NCBI GenBank assembly: GCA_910583765.1
Contig: CAJTYS010000003.1
Span: 62,001-126,000 of the forward strand
From: an uncultured Eubacteriales bacterium
GTDB taxonomy: Bacteria; Bacillota; Clostridia; Peptostreptococcales; Anaerovoracaceae
DNA length: 64,000 nt
Direction: 5' to 3'
Part shown: positions 35,367 through 44,204 of the stretch, one piece after another
Layout of the letters: each line of letters opens with the position of its first letter
Numbering within the stretch: position 1 is the first letter of the stretch
Made by a program: the position numbers and the translations under genes
Notes under the pieces: generated by a model
The model's input: only the letters and a program-made list of their open reading frames with translations
Databases searched by the model: none
What the model was told of the DNA's origin: nothing

Positions 35367-36392
35367 TTATGCTCTCGCTATCATTTCTCCGTATCTCGCC
35401 TTTTCCTCTTCAATGAATTCCTTGACTTGCTGCTCATTTGGAAGATCGTCTGAACAGTTGTTGCTTCTGACCATCATGGAAGCTTCGGCACTGCCGAATT
35501 CTAAACAGTCCATGATGTCCCAGCCTTGATAAATCCCATAAAGGAATCCTGCGCTGTAGCCGTCTCCGCCGCCAAAGCCTTTGCGCGCGGTCACTGGAAA
35601 CGGTTTGATGCTGAACCGTTCTCCGTCTTTCGTGTAGGCTGTGGAACCTTCCATTCCATGCTTGATCAAAACGATTTTCGCATTGTGAGCATGCCAGTAG
35701 GCGGCGCTTTCCAAATCTGTCATTCCTGGGTTGATCAGCTTTTCCGCAAGATCGAATTCTTCTCTGGATCCCATGATGATATCTGCTTCCTTGGCGACCA
35801 TAGAATAATAGATCGATATTTCATCGTCATTTTTCCAATTGTAATTTCTGTAATCGATGTCAAAAATAAGATTAGTCTTGGTCTTTTTTGCCAGCAAAAC
35901 AGCCTTGAGCGCGGCCTCTCTCGAAGGGCTTTCCGCAAGGGCCGTGCCGGAAATCAAAAGGGATTTGGCCCGTTTCACATAGTCTTCTTTTATATCTTCC
36001 ACGCTCAGCTTCAAATCCGCGGCGGAATTCCGGTACATCAGAATGCTGCTTTCCTGAGGTGAGAGCATTTCCGTGAACGTAAGCCCCAGCTTTTCGCCTC
36101 CTGCGCATCTGCTGATCTGGGAAACATCGATCCCCGCTTCCTGGAAATAATCAATCACAAAATCGCCGAACTGGTCATCGGAAACCTTGCCAATGAAGCC
36201 GGCTTTCAGCCCATGTTTTGTGACTCCTACGCAGGTGTTGGCCGGAGAGCCGCCAACGAATTTTTCAAAATAATGCACGTTTTTCAAAGGCATGAACGCT
36301 TCCTTGACCGTGTCGCTGTACGCTGGATTAAAATCAATGGTGATCCTCCCCAAAAAGATGATATCCAATTCTCTGTTTTCATCAAATCTCAT
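35367..36392 (-). CDS. iolC: 5-dehydro-2-deoxygluconokinase IolC
   Basis: 341 residues of the PfkB family; strongly IolC-like in IIFLGRITIDFNP, KFVGGSPANT, GLTFTEMLSPQESSILMYR, LLISGTALAESPSREA and VLIKHGMEGS. The catalytic Asp loop reads GFGGGDGYSAGF (GAGD type with Gly for Ala). It phosphorylates 2-deoxy-5-keto-gluconate for the aldolase next to it. Standard iol genes for ring oxidation and opening (iolG, iolE, iolD) are not in the window. Confidence 0.93.
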   Translation of the reverse strand: MRFDENRELDIIFLGRITIDFNPAYSDTVKEAFMPLKNVHYFEKFVGGSPANTCVGVTKHGLKAGFIGKVSDDQFGDFVIDYFQEAGIDVSQISRCAGGEKLGLTFTEMLSPQESSILMYRNSAADLKLSVEDIKEDYVKRAKSLLISGTALAESPSREAALKAVLLAKKTKTNLIFDIDYRNYNWKNDDEISIYYSMVAKEADIIMGSREEFDLAEKLINPGMTDLESAAYWHAHNAKIVLIKHGMEGSTAYTKDGERFSIKPFPVTARKGFGGGDGYSAGFLYGIYQGWDIMDCLEFGSAEASMMVRSNNCSDDLPNEQQVKEFIEEEKARYGEMIARA

Positions 36393-36437
36393 ATGCTTCT
36401 ATGCTCCTTTCCACGTTTTACGTCTTTCTTCCATTGC

Positions 36438-36476
36438 CAATCAACGCGCCCCGCAAAAGCAAAGGCGCGCTGATTG
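36438..36476 (-). other. Long intra-operon stem-loop between aminotransferase and iolC
   Basis: Arms CAATCAACGCGCC (36438-36450) and GGCGCGCTGATTG (36464-36476). In the minus-strand RNA all 13 positions pair (one G-U). There is no U tract after it, so an mRNA processing or stability element is more likely than a terminator. Confidence 0.55.
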
Positions 36477-36491
36477 ATTTCATTTTTATGG

Positions 36492-37889
36492 TCAATTGAT
36501 CTGTTTTTCGATTTCTCCCGTCACCTGATCCAGAATGTCAAAGATCTCGTCCACCTGCGCTTCTGTGATGTTGATTGGCGGAATGAAGGACAGCCTATTG
36601 TTATAATAGCCGTTCAGCTGACACAGCAGCCCCGCGTCTCTTAAGGCATTGACCAGCATGGCCGTCTCTTTTGCCGCGGGTTCTTTCGTCTCCTGATCCC
36701 GCACATATTCGATGCCGTAGAACAGGCCCTTCTGAGAGTAAGAACCTACAAGCGAATGCTTTTCTTGATACGCGGCCAGTTTCTTCGCCAGATGCTCACC
36801 TGTTTTCGCGCATTTTTCCAGCAATCCGTCTTCCTCAATGATTTCCAGAACCTTGTTTCCGACTGCGCATCCTAGCGAATTGCCGGCGTATGTGCTGCAG
36901 ATAAAGCCTGGGCCCGCGTCCTCGAAGATCTCTGCCCTTGCGACCACAGCACTCATAGGAACGCCAGCGCCCAGTGCTTTTCCTACTAAAGTGATATCCG
37001 GAGCCACGCCAGAATGTTCGCTGGCAAACATTTTTCCCGTCCGTCCAAGCCCTGTCTGGATTTCGTCAAAAATCAGCAGGAAGCCGTATTTGTCCGCCAG
37101 CTTGCGGAGTTCTGCCAAGAACTCTGCCGGAGGCACGATGTAGCCCGCAGAACTTTGCATTGGCTCTACGATCATGGCTGCCACGTTGTTGACACCTGAG
37201 TAAGGATTTCCCAGGCTGGTCTGGGTGGATGCCATCAATTCATCAATGACCTTGACGCAGTGCATGCCGCAGCTGCCGTATTCTTTGTCATACGGACATC
37301 TATAGCAATACGCATATGGGAATCTCTCGATGCAGTGATCCGCCATAGGTACTGGATTGTACCATCTGTGCATGCCGCCCGCGCCTGTGAGTCCCATTGT
37401 CGCGGTGCTCTGCCCATGGTACCCGCCGTAAAAGGAAATCACATGTGTCTTTTTTGTGTGATATCTGGCGGAACGAATGGCCAGCTCCACTGCGTCTGAG
37501 CCGCTCAAAGCCAGCCTGACTCTCTTTTTATAATCCCCTGGCGTGATTTCGATCAGCTTTTTCACCAGCTTGATCCGTTCCGGAGTCGGAAAGTCGAACC
37601 AGTTGTCCAGTTCCATGTACTGCTCTTTCAGGACTTCCGCGATTCGTTCATCCCCATGGCCGATGTTCATGGTGGACATACCGGAAATGCAATCTATGTA
37701 TTCCTTTCCATCCACATCCCAGATGCGGTTGCCTTTTCCGTGCTTGATGATCTGCGGATAGTCCCATTTCGTGAAAAGCACGTCTCCCGGATGTTCCTCT
37801 TCTAGAAACGCCATCAGGCCTTCTCTGTTTTTCTCTGTGACCTTTTCGTTCTGCTTTACCTGTTCTTCTAATTTTTCATATGGCTTCAT
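36492..37889 (-). CDS. Class III (PLP) aminotransferase
   Basis: 465 residues, fold type I. The PLP Lys is in ITLVGKALGAG, the preceding Asp motif is LLIFDEIQTGLGRTG, and FYGGYHGQS marks the cofactor phosphate site. Relatives use omega-amino acids such as beta-alanine, GABA or amino-sugar/polyol substrates. ATG 37889 follows GGGAGGG; the frame extends further upstream into the IolB gene end. Between iolB and iolC it may remove nitrogen from an aminated intermediate or act on malonate semialdehyde; this is inference. Confidence 0.88.
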   Translation of the reverse strand: MKPYEKLEEQVKQNEKVTEKNREGLMAFLEEEHPGDVLFTKWDYPQIIKHGKGNRIWDVDGKEYIDCISGMSTMNIGHGDERIAEVLKEQYMELDNWFDFPTPERIKLVKKLIEITPGDYKKRVRLALSGSDAVELAIRSARYHTKKTHVISFYGGYHGQSTATMGLTGAGGMHRWYNPVPMADHCIERFPYAYCYRCPYDKEYGSCGMHCVKVIDELMASTQTSLGNPYSGVNNVAAMIVEPMQSSAGYIVPPAEFLAELRKLADKYGFLLIFDEIQTGLGRTGKMFASEHSGVAPDITLVGKALGAGVPMSAVVARAEIFEDAGPGFICSTYAGNSLGCAVGNKVLEIIEEDGLLEKCAKTGEHLAKKLAAYQEKHSLVGSYSQKGLFYGIEYVRDQETKEPAAKETAMLVNALRDAGLLCQLNGYYNNRLSFIPPINITEAQVDEIFDILDQVTGEIEKQIN

Positions 37890-37909
37890 GGTTCTTTCCC
37901 TCCCTATTT

Positions 37910-38698
37910 TTATTTTTCCGGCCAAATCGCCGCGTTTTCGTCCAATAACCATTCATATCTCGCATCATTCACTCGCTTGTTCCAAGGATTATTTTCCAGA
38001 TGCCGGATCATCCACGCGTACCACATTGGATAACCTGGCGCCGCGGCCTGCGGGTGAGTCGGTCCTCCTGGTATGCACAAGGCGCTGTTGTCAACGATCT
38101 TGTAAGCGTCCTCACCGATGAAAGCGGCACCGAACCCTTCTGGTCTGTGGAACCGGTAATAGTACACTTCCGGTTGATCATGGCCGTGAGGGATATAGCT
38201 GGACCAACCGCCCGGGTAGTTGATGACTTCTCCTAAGACCATATTGGAGTAGGGCGCGTTGTCATAATCAAACACCGTCCGCACGACCCGCCTGGCCGTA
38301 TCCTTCCAAACGCCTTCTCCAAACACATCGTCTCTGCAGTCAGACGGTCGATAGAATTTTGCCGGAAAATCCGTTTCATTGTCTGTTTTTTGGACTAGAA
38401 CTTCGACATTCGTGTCCGCTGCGATCGTCACCTCCATGTCTTTTGGCACATGCAGCGCCCAAGAGCCTTCATCCAGCAGAGAATTCCGCTCTGCCACAGC
38501 TGATTCCCGTTCCCATTTGAACTTTGCCTTTCCTGATAAAAGGAGAAACGCTGATTCCTTTTTCTCATCAAAAAACTTAGCTTCCGTACCAGCCATGATT
38601 TTCTCCACGCCGATATCCATTCGCATATCAGCGCCTGTTCCCTCCATTTTTGTGATGGGATTGTATCCTTGTTGGATCTTTGGTAATTTTAGTAACAT
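37910..38698 (-). CDS. iolB: 5-deoxy-glucuronate isomerase IolB
   Basis: 262 residues, bicupin. Metal-site region YIPHGHDQPEVYYYRF and family block HPQAAAPGYPMWYAWMIRHL. IolB converts 5-deoxy-glucuronate to 2-deoxy-5-keto-gluconate, the substrate of IolC downstream. Preceded by its own promoter with a GntR-type operator (38725-38750). Confidence 0.92.
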   Translation of the reverse strand: MLLKLPKIQQGYNPITKMEGTGADMRMDIGVEKIMAGTEAKFFDEKKESAFLLLSGKAKFKWERESAVAERNSLLDEGSWALHVPKDMEVTIAADTNVEVLVQKTDNETDFPAKFYRPSDCRDDVFGEGVWKDTARRVVRTVFDYDNAPYSNMVLGEVINYPGGWSSYIPHGHDQPEVYYYRFHRPEGFGAAFIGEDAYKIVDNSALCIPGGPTHPQAAAPGYPMWYAWMIRHLENNPWNKRVNDARYEWLLDENAAIWPEK

Positions 38699-38724
38699 AA
38701 CGCTCCTTCCTTTCGTTGTTTTGT

Positions 38725-38750
38725 TTATATTAATATATTAATATATTAAT
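38725..38750. promoter_or_regulatory. Locus 2 operator 1 overlapping the iolB promoter
   Basis: Three overlapping TATTAATA units. On the minus strand TTGACA is followed after 17 bases by TAATAT inside the operator, so a bound repressor would block sigma. The same sequence recurs at four other sites near the GntR gene. Confidence 0.8.
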
Positions 38751-38759
38751 CCTCGGTTG

Positions 38760-39602
38760 TCAAGATGATTTTTCGTGTTTCTCCAAAAACCGCTTCATGT
38801 TTTCTGCGATCTCTTCGTGCTTTTCCTGCTGAATTTCGTGTGAACCGCCATCAAACCACACGCCTTCCACATTCGGAATATTGTTCAGCATCTCTTCCTG
38901 GCACTCCTTTGTGAAGGTGTCATCCTCTGTTCCCCACATACAAATAGTAGGTGCCTTTATGTACTGTAGAAATTTGGTGTTATCCGTGATTTCCATGCCA
39001 AACCATGCAGCTTGCCAGCAATACGCGGGCCAATTTAAGACCTCTTTGTACATCTCCTCCAAATATTCCTGATCATCGAATTTCGCGCATGTGGGAACTA
39101 AATCTTCGATGGCGGGCGTTTGCCTTTGAAAATTTTCGAAAGTGGCCCGCATTTCCTCTGTTTCTGCTCCACTATGACGAAGCCTCGCGCCAGAAGCGAC
39201 TAATATCACTGCTTCGACTGCCTCCGGCATGGCGTATGCCACACACTGGGCAGCGAAACTTCCCATTGAAATCCCTAGGATCGTAAATCTTGTTATGTTT
39301 AATTTTCTTGCAAAAGACTGAATGTCCTGCATGTGTTGATACGCGGGATACGCAAATTGCTTCGGCTTGTCCGTGCGTCCATGACCTCTCAAATCCACTG
39401 CGTACATATGATAATCATTCACCAGGTGAGATGCGATCATCCTCGTTGCCCTTGATGAATCAGAAAAGCCATGGAGCATAATGATAGCTGGCTTGTCCGT
39501 GTCGCCCATTTCCTGATAGGCCATGTTGATCCCTGTGTCTAATTCCACTTTCTTTATGCTTTCGGGCCACGCTTTCTGCGATGGAACATGAAAAATGCTC
39601 AT
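38760..39602 (-). CDS. Alpha/beta hydrolase
   Basis: 280 residues with the lipase/dehalogenase-like fold: oxyanion motif MLHGFSDSS, nucleophile Ser in GISMGSFAA, acid Asp in WGTEDDTF and catalytic His in GGSHEIQQ. It could be an esterase, C-C hydrolase or lactonase; sequence does not decide. AAGGAGG precedes the ATG. Last gene of the mutase-HyuA-EamA-wHTH-MFS transcript of locus 2. Confidence 0.88.
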   Translation of the reverse strand: MSIFHVPSQKAWPESIKKVELDTGINMAYQEMGDTDKPAIIMLHGFSDSSRATRMIASHLVNDYHMYAVDLRGHGRTDKPKQFAYPAYQHMQDIQSFARKLNITRFTILGISMGSFAAQCVAYAMPEAVEAVILVASGARLRHSGAETEEMRATFENFQRQTPAIEDLVPTCAKFDDQEYLEEMYKEVLNWPAYCWQAAWFGMEITDNTKFLQYIKAPTICMWGTEDDTFTKECQEEMLNNIPNVEGVWFDGGSHEIQQEKHEEIAENMKRFLEKHEKSS

Positions 39603-39612
39603 TTTTACCTCC

Positions 39613-40815
39613 TTATTCTGCGCTTTCGCGCTTCAAAGGGTTAACGAACAGGAATAAGATCGCCAGAAGCGCGAACACAATGAAAATCGCCATGACAACT
39701 CCAAAGTACAACTCGCCAAACACGAACTCTGCTCCGCTCATCCAAAAGGAGCCGATGAAACACCCTAATGTGGATGCGATCCAAATCATGCTGGTGGACA
39801 AAGCCATTGTGGCCTCGTTGCTCTTTTTCGCCGCCAGCTCGGTGAAAATGTTCATGACAGCATACCATGCCCAACCTGCGAGAAATGACCCGACAGCAAT
39901 GATGATGATGGACTTCGCATAATAGAATAACGCTACGCCAAGGATGATCTGCAGCGCACAGCCTTGCACAAAGAAGGTTTTATATGCCCGCCGCATCTTT
40001 TCATACATCAACCCGCCGAACGCGCCACCTGCGGTATAAATGCTCAGCAAAAGCCCCGCTTGGAACGATGAACCCAAATCATTATCCACCACATATGGCG
40101 ACATGATCAGCAGCAATCCGTAAAGCGCCATGGTCAAAATGACGATAATCACGCCATATCCTACAATAGCCGGTTCGAGCCGCATCTTTTCCTTTCTTGC
40201 GGCTGCCTGTGTCTCTACTGTCTCCCTCTTGTCCCCTATTTTGATTTCATCAGGCTCCTTGATAAAGAACGAAGCAATCAACGGGATGAGCGCCAGCAAA
40301 TAGGAATATGCCGCAATGTGCCAATGTAGTTCTCCTAATGCGCCGGCGATCAAAAGCAAAGCCATGGAACCAATGTTCATGGATGTCACGTGCCACCCCA
40401 ATAGACTTTGCCTTCTTTTACCGTTAAAGGCCGCTGTCACATACCCGTTTATGATCACCAAACTTCCAAGGCCCAATCCAAAAATCAACCTTGAGAACAT
40501 TAACACGGCAAAGCTCTTGTATAAAATCGCTGGAGCGACTCCGCCAACTAAAATCAATGCGCAGCCAACAATCATGGCAGTCTTGTACTTCATCTTTTTT
40601 CCAACAATCGCGCCAACGACAATCGCAGCAACGCAAAAGGTGATGTTCGGGATAGTCGCGACCAAGGAAATGGCCGTATAGCTCAAATCAGGAAACGCTT
40701 CAGAAATGTTTTCTAATACTGGATTGAATCCGTTTACGCTGTCGCCTAAAAATGAGGCTGCGACAATGGCGATAATCACCATGCTTAGTGAATGGCTTTC
40801 TTTTTTTGATATCAT
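39613..40815 (-). CDS. MFS transporter
   Basis: 400 residues with 12 predicted TM helices and a central cytoplasmic loop (about 200-225, charged). The MFS signature between TM2 and TM3 appears as GAIVGKKMKYKT. Substrate unknown; within the locus 2 catabolic operon it is probably an importer. It ends 10 bases before the hydrolase gene. Confidence 0.87.
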   Translation of the reverse strand: MISKKESHSLSMVIIAIVAASFLGDSVNGFNPVLENISEAFPDLSYTAISLVATIPNITFCVAAIVVGAIVGKKMKYKTAMIVGCALILVGGVAPAILYKSFAVLMFSRLIFGLGLGSLVIINGYVTAAFNGKRRQSLLGWHVTSMNIGSMALLLIAGALGELHWHIAAYSYLLALIPLIASFFIKEPDEIKIGDKRETVETQAAARKEKMRLEPAIVGYGVIIVILTMALYGLLLIMSPYVVDNDLGSSFQAGLLLSIYTAGGAFGGLMYEKMRRAYKTFFVQGCALQIILGVALFYYAKSIIIIAVGSFLAGWAWYAVMNIFTELAAKKSNEATMALSTSMIWIASTLGCFIGSFWMSGAEFVFGELYFGVVMAIFIVFALLAILFLFVNPLKRESAE

Positions 40816-40840
40816 TTTTTTCTCCTTATTGATTGTGATT

Positions 40841-41128
40841 TTAAATTTGATGGTTTGGCAAATATTTTAATCTCGATTTCCCTAGCTGAGAGATTTCATA
40901 AGACACAAGCAGCGTTCCATCTGAATCAAATGTGACATCTACTTCTCTAATCATGGACACGCAGCTGAGCGCTGTCAGATACAGTTCGACCCGCTTTTTT
41001 GTAAATTGCCGCTCTTTCCCATAATCTCCCCGCAGAAGCTCCATGATCTCATTCGCGGAGATCGGCTCGCTGGCATTTGCCACGCATTGAAAAACTTGAA
41101 ATTTCAAGGGCAGTTTTCTCTTGTTCAT
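40841..41128 (-). CDS. Small winged-helix protein paired with EamA transporter (copy A)
   Basis: 95 residues, predicted winged helix: LKFQVFQCVANASEPISANEIMELLRGDYG, then a recognition-like helix (KKRVELYLTALSCVSMI) and a beta wing (VTFDSDGTLLVSYEIS) ending GKSRLKYLP. It is clearly paralogous to 56750-57028. Both are tightly linked to an EamA transporter and a B12 mutase-like gene. Here the start overlaps the EamA stop (ATGA). No family name is recognised; a regulator or a subunit-like accessory role are both open. Confidence 0.75.
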   Translation of the reverse strand: MNKRKLPLKFQVFQCVANASEPISANEIMELLRGDYGKERQFTKKRVELYLTALSCVSMIREVDVTFDSDGTLLVSYEISQLGKSRLKYLPNHQI

Positions 41129-42189
41129 GCTTCATGCCTCCTCTCATCTCGCAGCTGCAGCAATTCCTTTGGATTCGCGACAACCAGCGTTGTTCCTACT
41201 ACGATTACGATCACGCCGAGAATCGCCTGCGCGGTAACAGAATATTCGATGATCCCCAGCGCCTTTAGGGTCACGCCAAACACAATGCTCCACAGGCTCA
41301 TAGTCGTATTGAGGGCCATGGCTCTGCCGACCCCAGTCATGTTCATGGCCGTATAAAAGGTGGTATACGTGGTGGCTGCGCCGATTGCCGCGATCGCGAT
41401 CCAGAACACCGGCGTTCCCAGGGCAAAAGCCTGAGAAAAAATAGTCCACCCAATAGTTCCTACTTTAAAGAACGCACTGACCAAAGGCACGAGAACCAGC
41501 AAGTAAACCAGTCCGGAAATAAACGTTCTGTAGATTCCCACAGACACTCTGGGATCCGCCATGTCATTGGCATAAGTGACCAAAACGCCCTCCAATGCCC
41601 AGAACACAGCCGTAACAACGGCAAAAATGATGCCTATGGTAAAATGAGGATACGCTTCTGCGCTTGGTGGCGCATACCCGACTACCAGCGCTCCTGTTAC
41701 TGCGATGGCCACGCCCAGCCAAATCCGCTTGTTCAGCTTTTCTTTCAAAAAGATCACCCCGAGAAACGTGCCTAAAATAGGGTTGATCGAGGCGATGGCC
41801 GCCGCATAGGTCGGCCCCGCCAAATTGATGGCGATCATATAACAGCCTGTGGCGATCGGACCTCCGCAGACAGCGCCGATAATGATCACCGCTCCAATTT
41901 TCGTTCGGAACAACCGCCCATATTCACGCAGTCCTCTGCCGCTTGCCACGTTTACGATCAGCAGCCATAGGCTGGCGAAAACATCACATAGGCCTCCTGC
42001 CACAAGGGAAACCACAAATAAGATCCCTAGTGTGTAAGCTGCGTCCGCGAATGGCGGCATGCCTTGCGCCTTGCTCATGATGACCGCCTGCCAAGCCGAT
42101 GACGCTCCCGCCAGCAAGGCTACTAAAATTCCGATTTTCGCATATGTGTACTTCTTTTGCGTATACGCTTCCTGCGCTTGTATGTTCAT
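41125..42189 (-). CDS. EamA/DMT-family transporter (copy A)
   Basis: 354 residues, ten TM helices as two EamA repeats; the family block ASINPILGTFLGVIFLKEKLNKRIWLGVAIAVTGALVVG ends the first repeat. Paralog at 57046-58107. Together with the small winged-helix gene it forms a duplicated pair next to B12 mutase-like genes, suggesting uptake of the mutase pathway substrate. The direction of transport is not shown by sequence. Confidence 0.87.
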   Translation of the reverse strand: MNIQAQEAYTQKKYTYAKIGILVALLAGASSAWQAVIMSKAQGMPPFADAAYTLGILFVVSLVAGGLCDVFASLWLLIVNVASGRGLREYGRLFRTKIGAVIIIGAVCGGPIATGCYMIAINLAGPTYAAAIASINPILGTFLGVIFLKEKLNKRIWLGVAIAVTGALVVGYAPPSAEAYPHFTIGIIFAVVTAVFWALEGVLVTYANDMADPRVSVGIYRTFISGLVYLLVLVPLVSAFFKVGTIGWTIFSQAFALGTPVFWIAIAAIGAATTYTTFYTAMNMTGVGRAMALNTTMSLWSIVFGVTLKALGIIEYSVTAQAILGVIVIVVGTTLVVANPKELLQLRDERRHEA

Positions 42190-42224
42190 TACAGACTCCT
42201 TTCTAAATAGATGTTATGATACTA

Positions 42225-44192
42225 TTATCCGCTCCACTTTGGCTTTCCAATAGCCACTGACTTTACAATGGTTTCCACATAATGCTTTGCGCCAGAGGTG
42301 AAAATTTCTGTATGTCGATCCTCTTGCCGCACGGCAATTTCATAATCTGCGCAGCCCGCCTTTTCTGCCGCTTCTTTTACAATCTCCTTGGCGATTCGCT
42401 CCGCTGTTTTCTTTGCCTCGTCTAGGCTCGTCTGAATGATCCGCTCTTTGGAAGAGTAGATCAAGTACTGTTTCAGAGAAGAATCGTAACGAATCCGAAC
42501 CTCTGCCTCTTCCAGCACCCGTCCCACGGCCGCGCCCACTGCGTTAGCGACTTCCGCGTGTTCTGGGATGATGACAGCAGTGTTTACATATTGCCCTGCC
42601 TTGTACATCCACGCTTTTACAGGTGCGCCAATGGCGATGATCGGTTTTGCCACTGTGACTTTTGTTCGCAGAATGCTCTCGACGTTTTCACAGAACGCCT
42701 GCTCCAAAAACCACTGGCCCGCAGGTTCTTTCCTGATATCAAAGTCCTTGCCTTCAAAATCGCAAATGCTCTGTACGCACGCACCGGCAAGCTTTCTGTA
42801 CAAGAGGCGTTTCACCTGAATGATGAAATCCACGCAGCTCATGTTTTTTCGGCCTGCCATGATCTCCAACGCGGCTTTCGCGCCTTTCGTGTCGTACAAG
42901 TCAATGTGCGCTTCAGCCTGCAGCACATCAGTGGGCGTAAATGAAATTCTCCCAACGCTGCCATCCTCCACCAACGAGGTCAGCCCCAGCTTTTCCGCGT
43001 CTTTTTGAAAATGCTCTGCTAACCAGAATAAAGAATGGGGCTGTTTTCTCAATGTCTCTAAAATCATTTTCTGTTGTTGTTCGTACCGCCTTCCCGGCTG
43101 CTCCTTAATAAACAAGAAGCAATCTGTTTCCGACTCCCTGCATAATTCGTAGCCTTCCGGCCGCCGGTACTCTCGCAGTTCCTTTATCAGGGATGGCCAT
43201 TGACCGGTGACGGACGAGATGGGGATCACTTTTCGCGGACCAATCTGAATGTCACCCTTCGTGTCAAACCAGATATGACTATCGCCGCCCAGACCGAAGG
43301 TATTGATATCCGCGGCTCTCACTCTCGTGCGCCAACCTCCAACGCTGGCCCCTTCTTCTTTTATACGGACCCTTCCGTTGGTCAGATCAGCGATGTCCGT
43401 GGTCGTTCCACCCATGTCCAGGATCAACGCGTAATCCATGCCTGTCAAAAATTCCGCACCTATGATACTGGCCGCTGGCCCTGACAAAAGGGTTTCCACA
43501 GGTCGATCCAGCGCCACGGACTCGTGCATCAGGGAACCATCTCCCTTCACCACCATGATAGGGATATCCAGCTTGCGCTCTTTCAGGCATTGTTTCGCGC
43601 TGGTGAGCAGCTCTTTGATGATCGGAAGGAGTCCCGCGTTGAGGGCGCAAGTCACGGTTCTTTGATAAAATCCCAGCTGTCCGGTCAATTCATGCGCGCA
43701 GACCACTGGCACGCCTAACACTTCCTTTGCCTGCTTTTTTACCTGTTGCTCGTGAACCGGATTTCGAATGCTGGCAAAACCGGAGATGGCCAGCACATCA
43801 ATGGCTCCTCTCATGGTTTTTAACGCTTCCGCGACCTGTTCCTGCTCCAGGCTTTTCTGCACCTGCCCCTTGATGTTGATTTTTCCGCTGACTTCAACGA
43901 CTATGTCCGCAGGGAGAGGATCGTCAGTTTTTTTCCCAATGAGGATGACCCCTGTCCTTCCCCGCCTGTTTTCCACAATCGCATTGGTGGCCAGCGTGGT
44001 GGACAAGGATACAAAATCCAAAGCCTTCAGTTTTTCTTCAGGCAGCTTGCCGATGCTGTTTCGGATACCCTTTGCCAGATCCTCCTTTGTTGTCAGAGCT
44101 TTTGCTTTGCATAGGATTTCCTTTTTTTCCGTGTTTACGATCACGCTGTCCGTGAACGTGCCGCCTGTGTCGATCCCAAGAACCATTGCCAT
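42225..44192 (-). CDS. HyuA-family ATPase with ~90-residue insertion, candidate mutase reactivase
   Basis: 655 residues. Same ASKHA motifs as the locus 1 paralog: GIDTGGTFTDSV, LSTTLATNAIVE, LDMGGTTTDIA and FGLGGDSHI. After IGPRKVIP (about 320) it has an extra helical segment of ~90 residues (about 328-417, ending GRISFTPTDVL) that the 555-residue paralog lacks. It starts 12 bases after the mutase-like gene, so a one-to-one partnership is likely. No HyuB partner is present, so true hydantoinase or oxoprolinase activity is unlikely. Confidence 0.85.
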   Translation of the reverse strand: MAMVLGIDTGGTFTDSVIVNTEKKEILCKAKALTTKEDLAKGIRNSIGKLPEEKLKALDFVSLSTTLATNAIVENRRGRTGVILIGKKTDDPLPADIVVEVSGKINIKGQVQKSLEQEQVAEALKTMRGAIDVLAISGFASIRNPVHEQQVKKQAKEVLGVPVVCAHELTGQLGFYQRTVTCALNAGLLPIIKELLTSAKQCLKERKLDIPIMVVKGDGSLMHESVALDRPVETLLSGPAASIIGAEFLTGMDYALILDMGGTTTDIADLTNGRVRIKEEGASVGGWRTRVRAADINTFGLGGDSHIWFDTKGDIQIGPRKVIPISSVTGQWPSLIKELREYRRPEGYELCRESETDCFLFIKEQPGRRYEQQQKMILETLRKQPHSLFWLAEHFQKDAEKLGLTSLVEDGSVGRISFTPTDVLQAEAHIDLYDTKGAKAALEIMAGRKNMSCVDFIIQVKRLLYRKLAGACVQSICDFEGKDFDIRKEPAGQWFLEQAFCENVESILRTKVTVAKPIIAIGAPVKAWMYKAGQYVNTAVIIPEHAEVANAVGAAVGRVLEEAEVRIRYDSSLKQYLIYSSKERIIQTSLDEAKKTAERIAKEIVKEAAEKAGCADYEIAVRQEDRHTEIFTSGAKHYVETIVKSVAIGKPKWSG

Positions 44193-44204
44193 GCTTTTTC
44201 CCCT

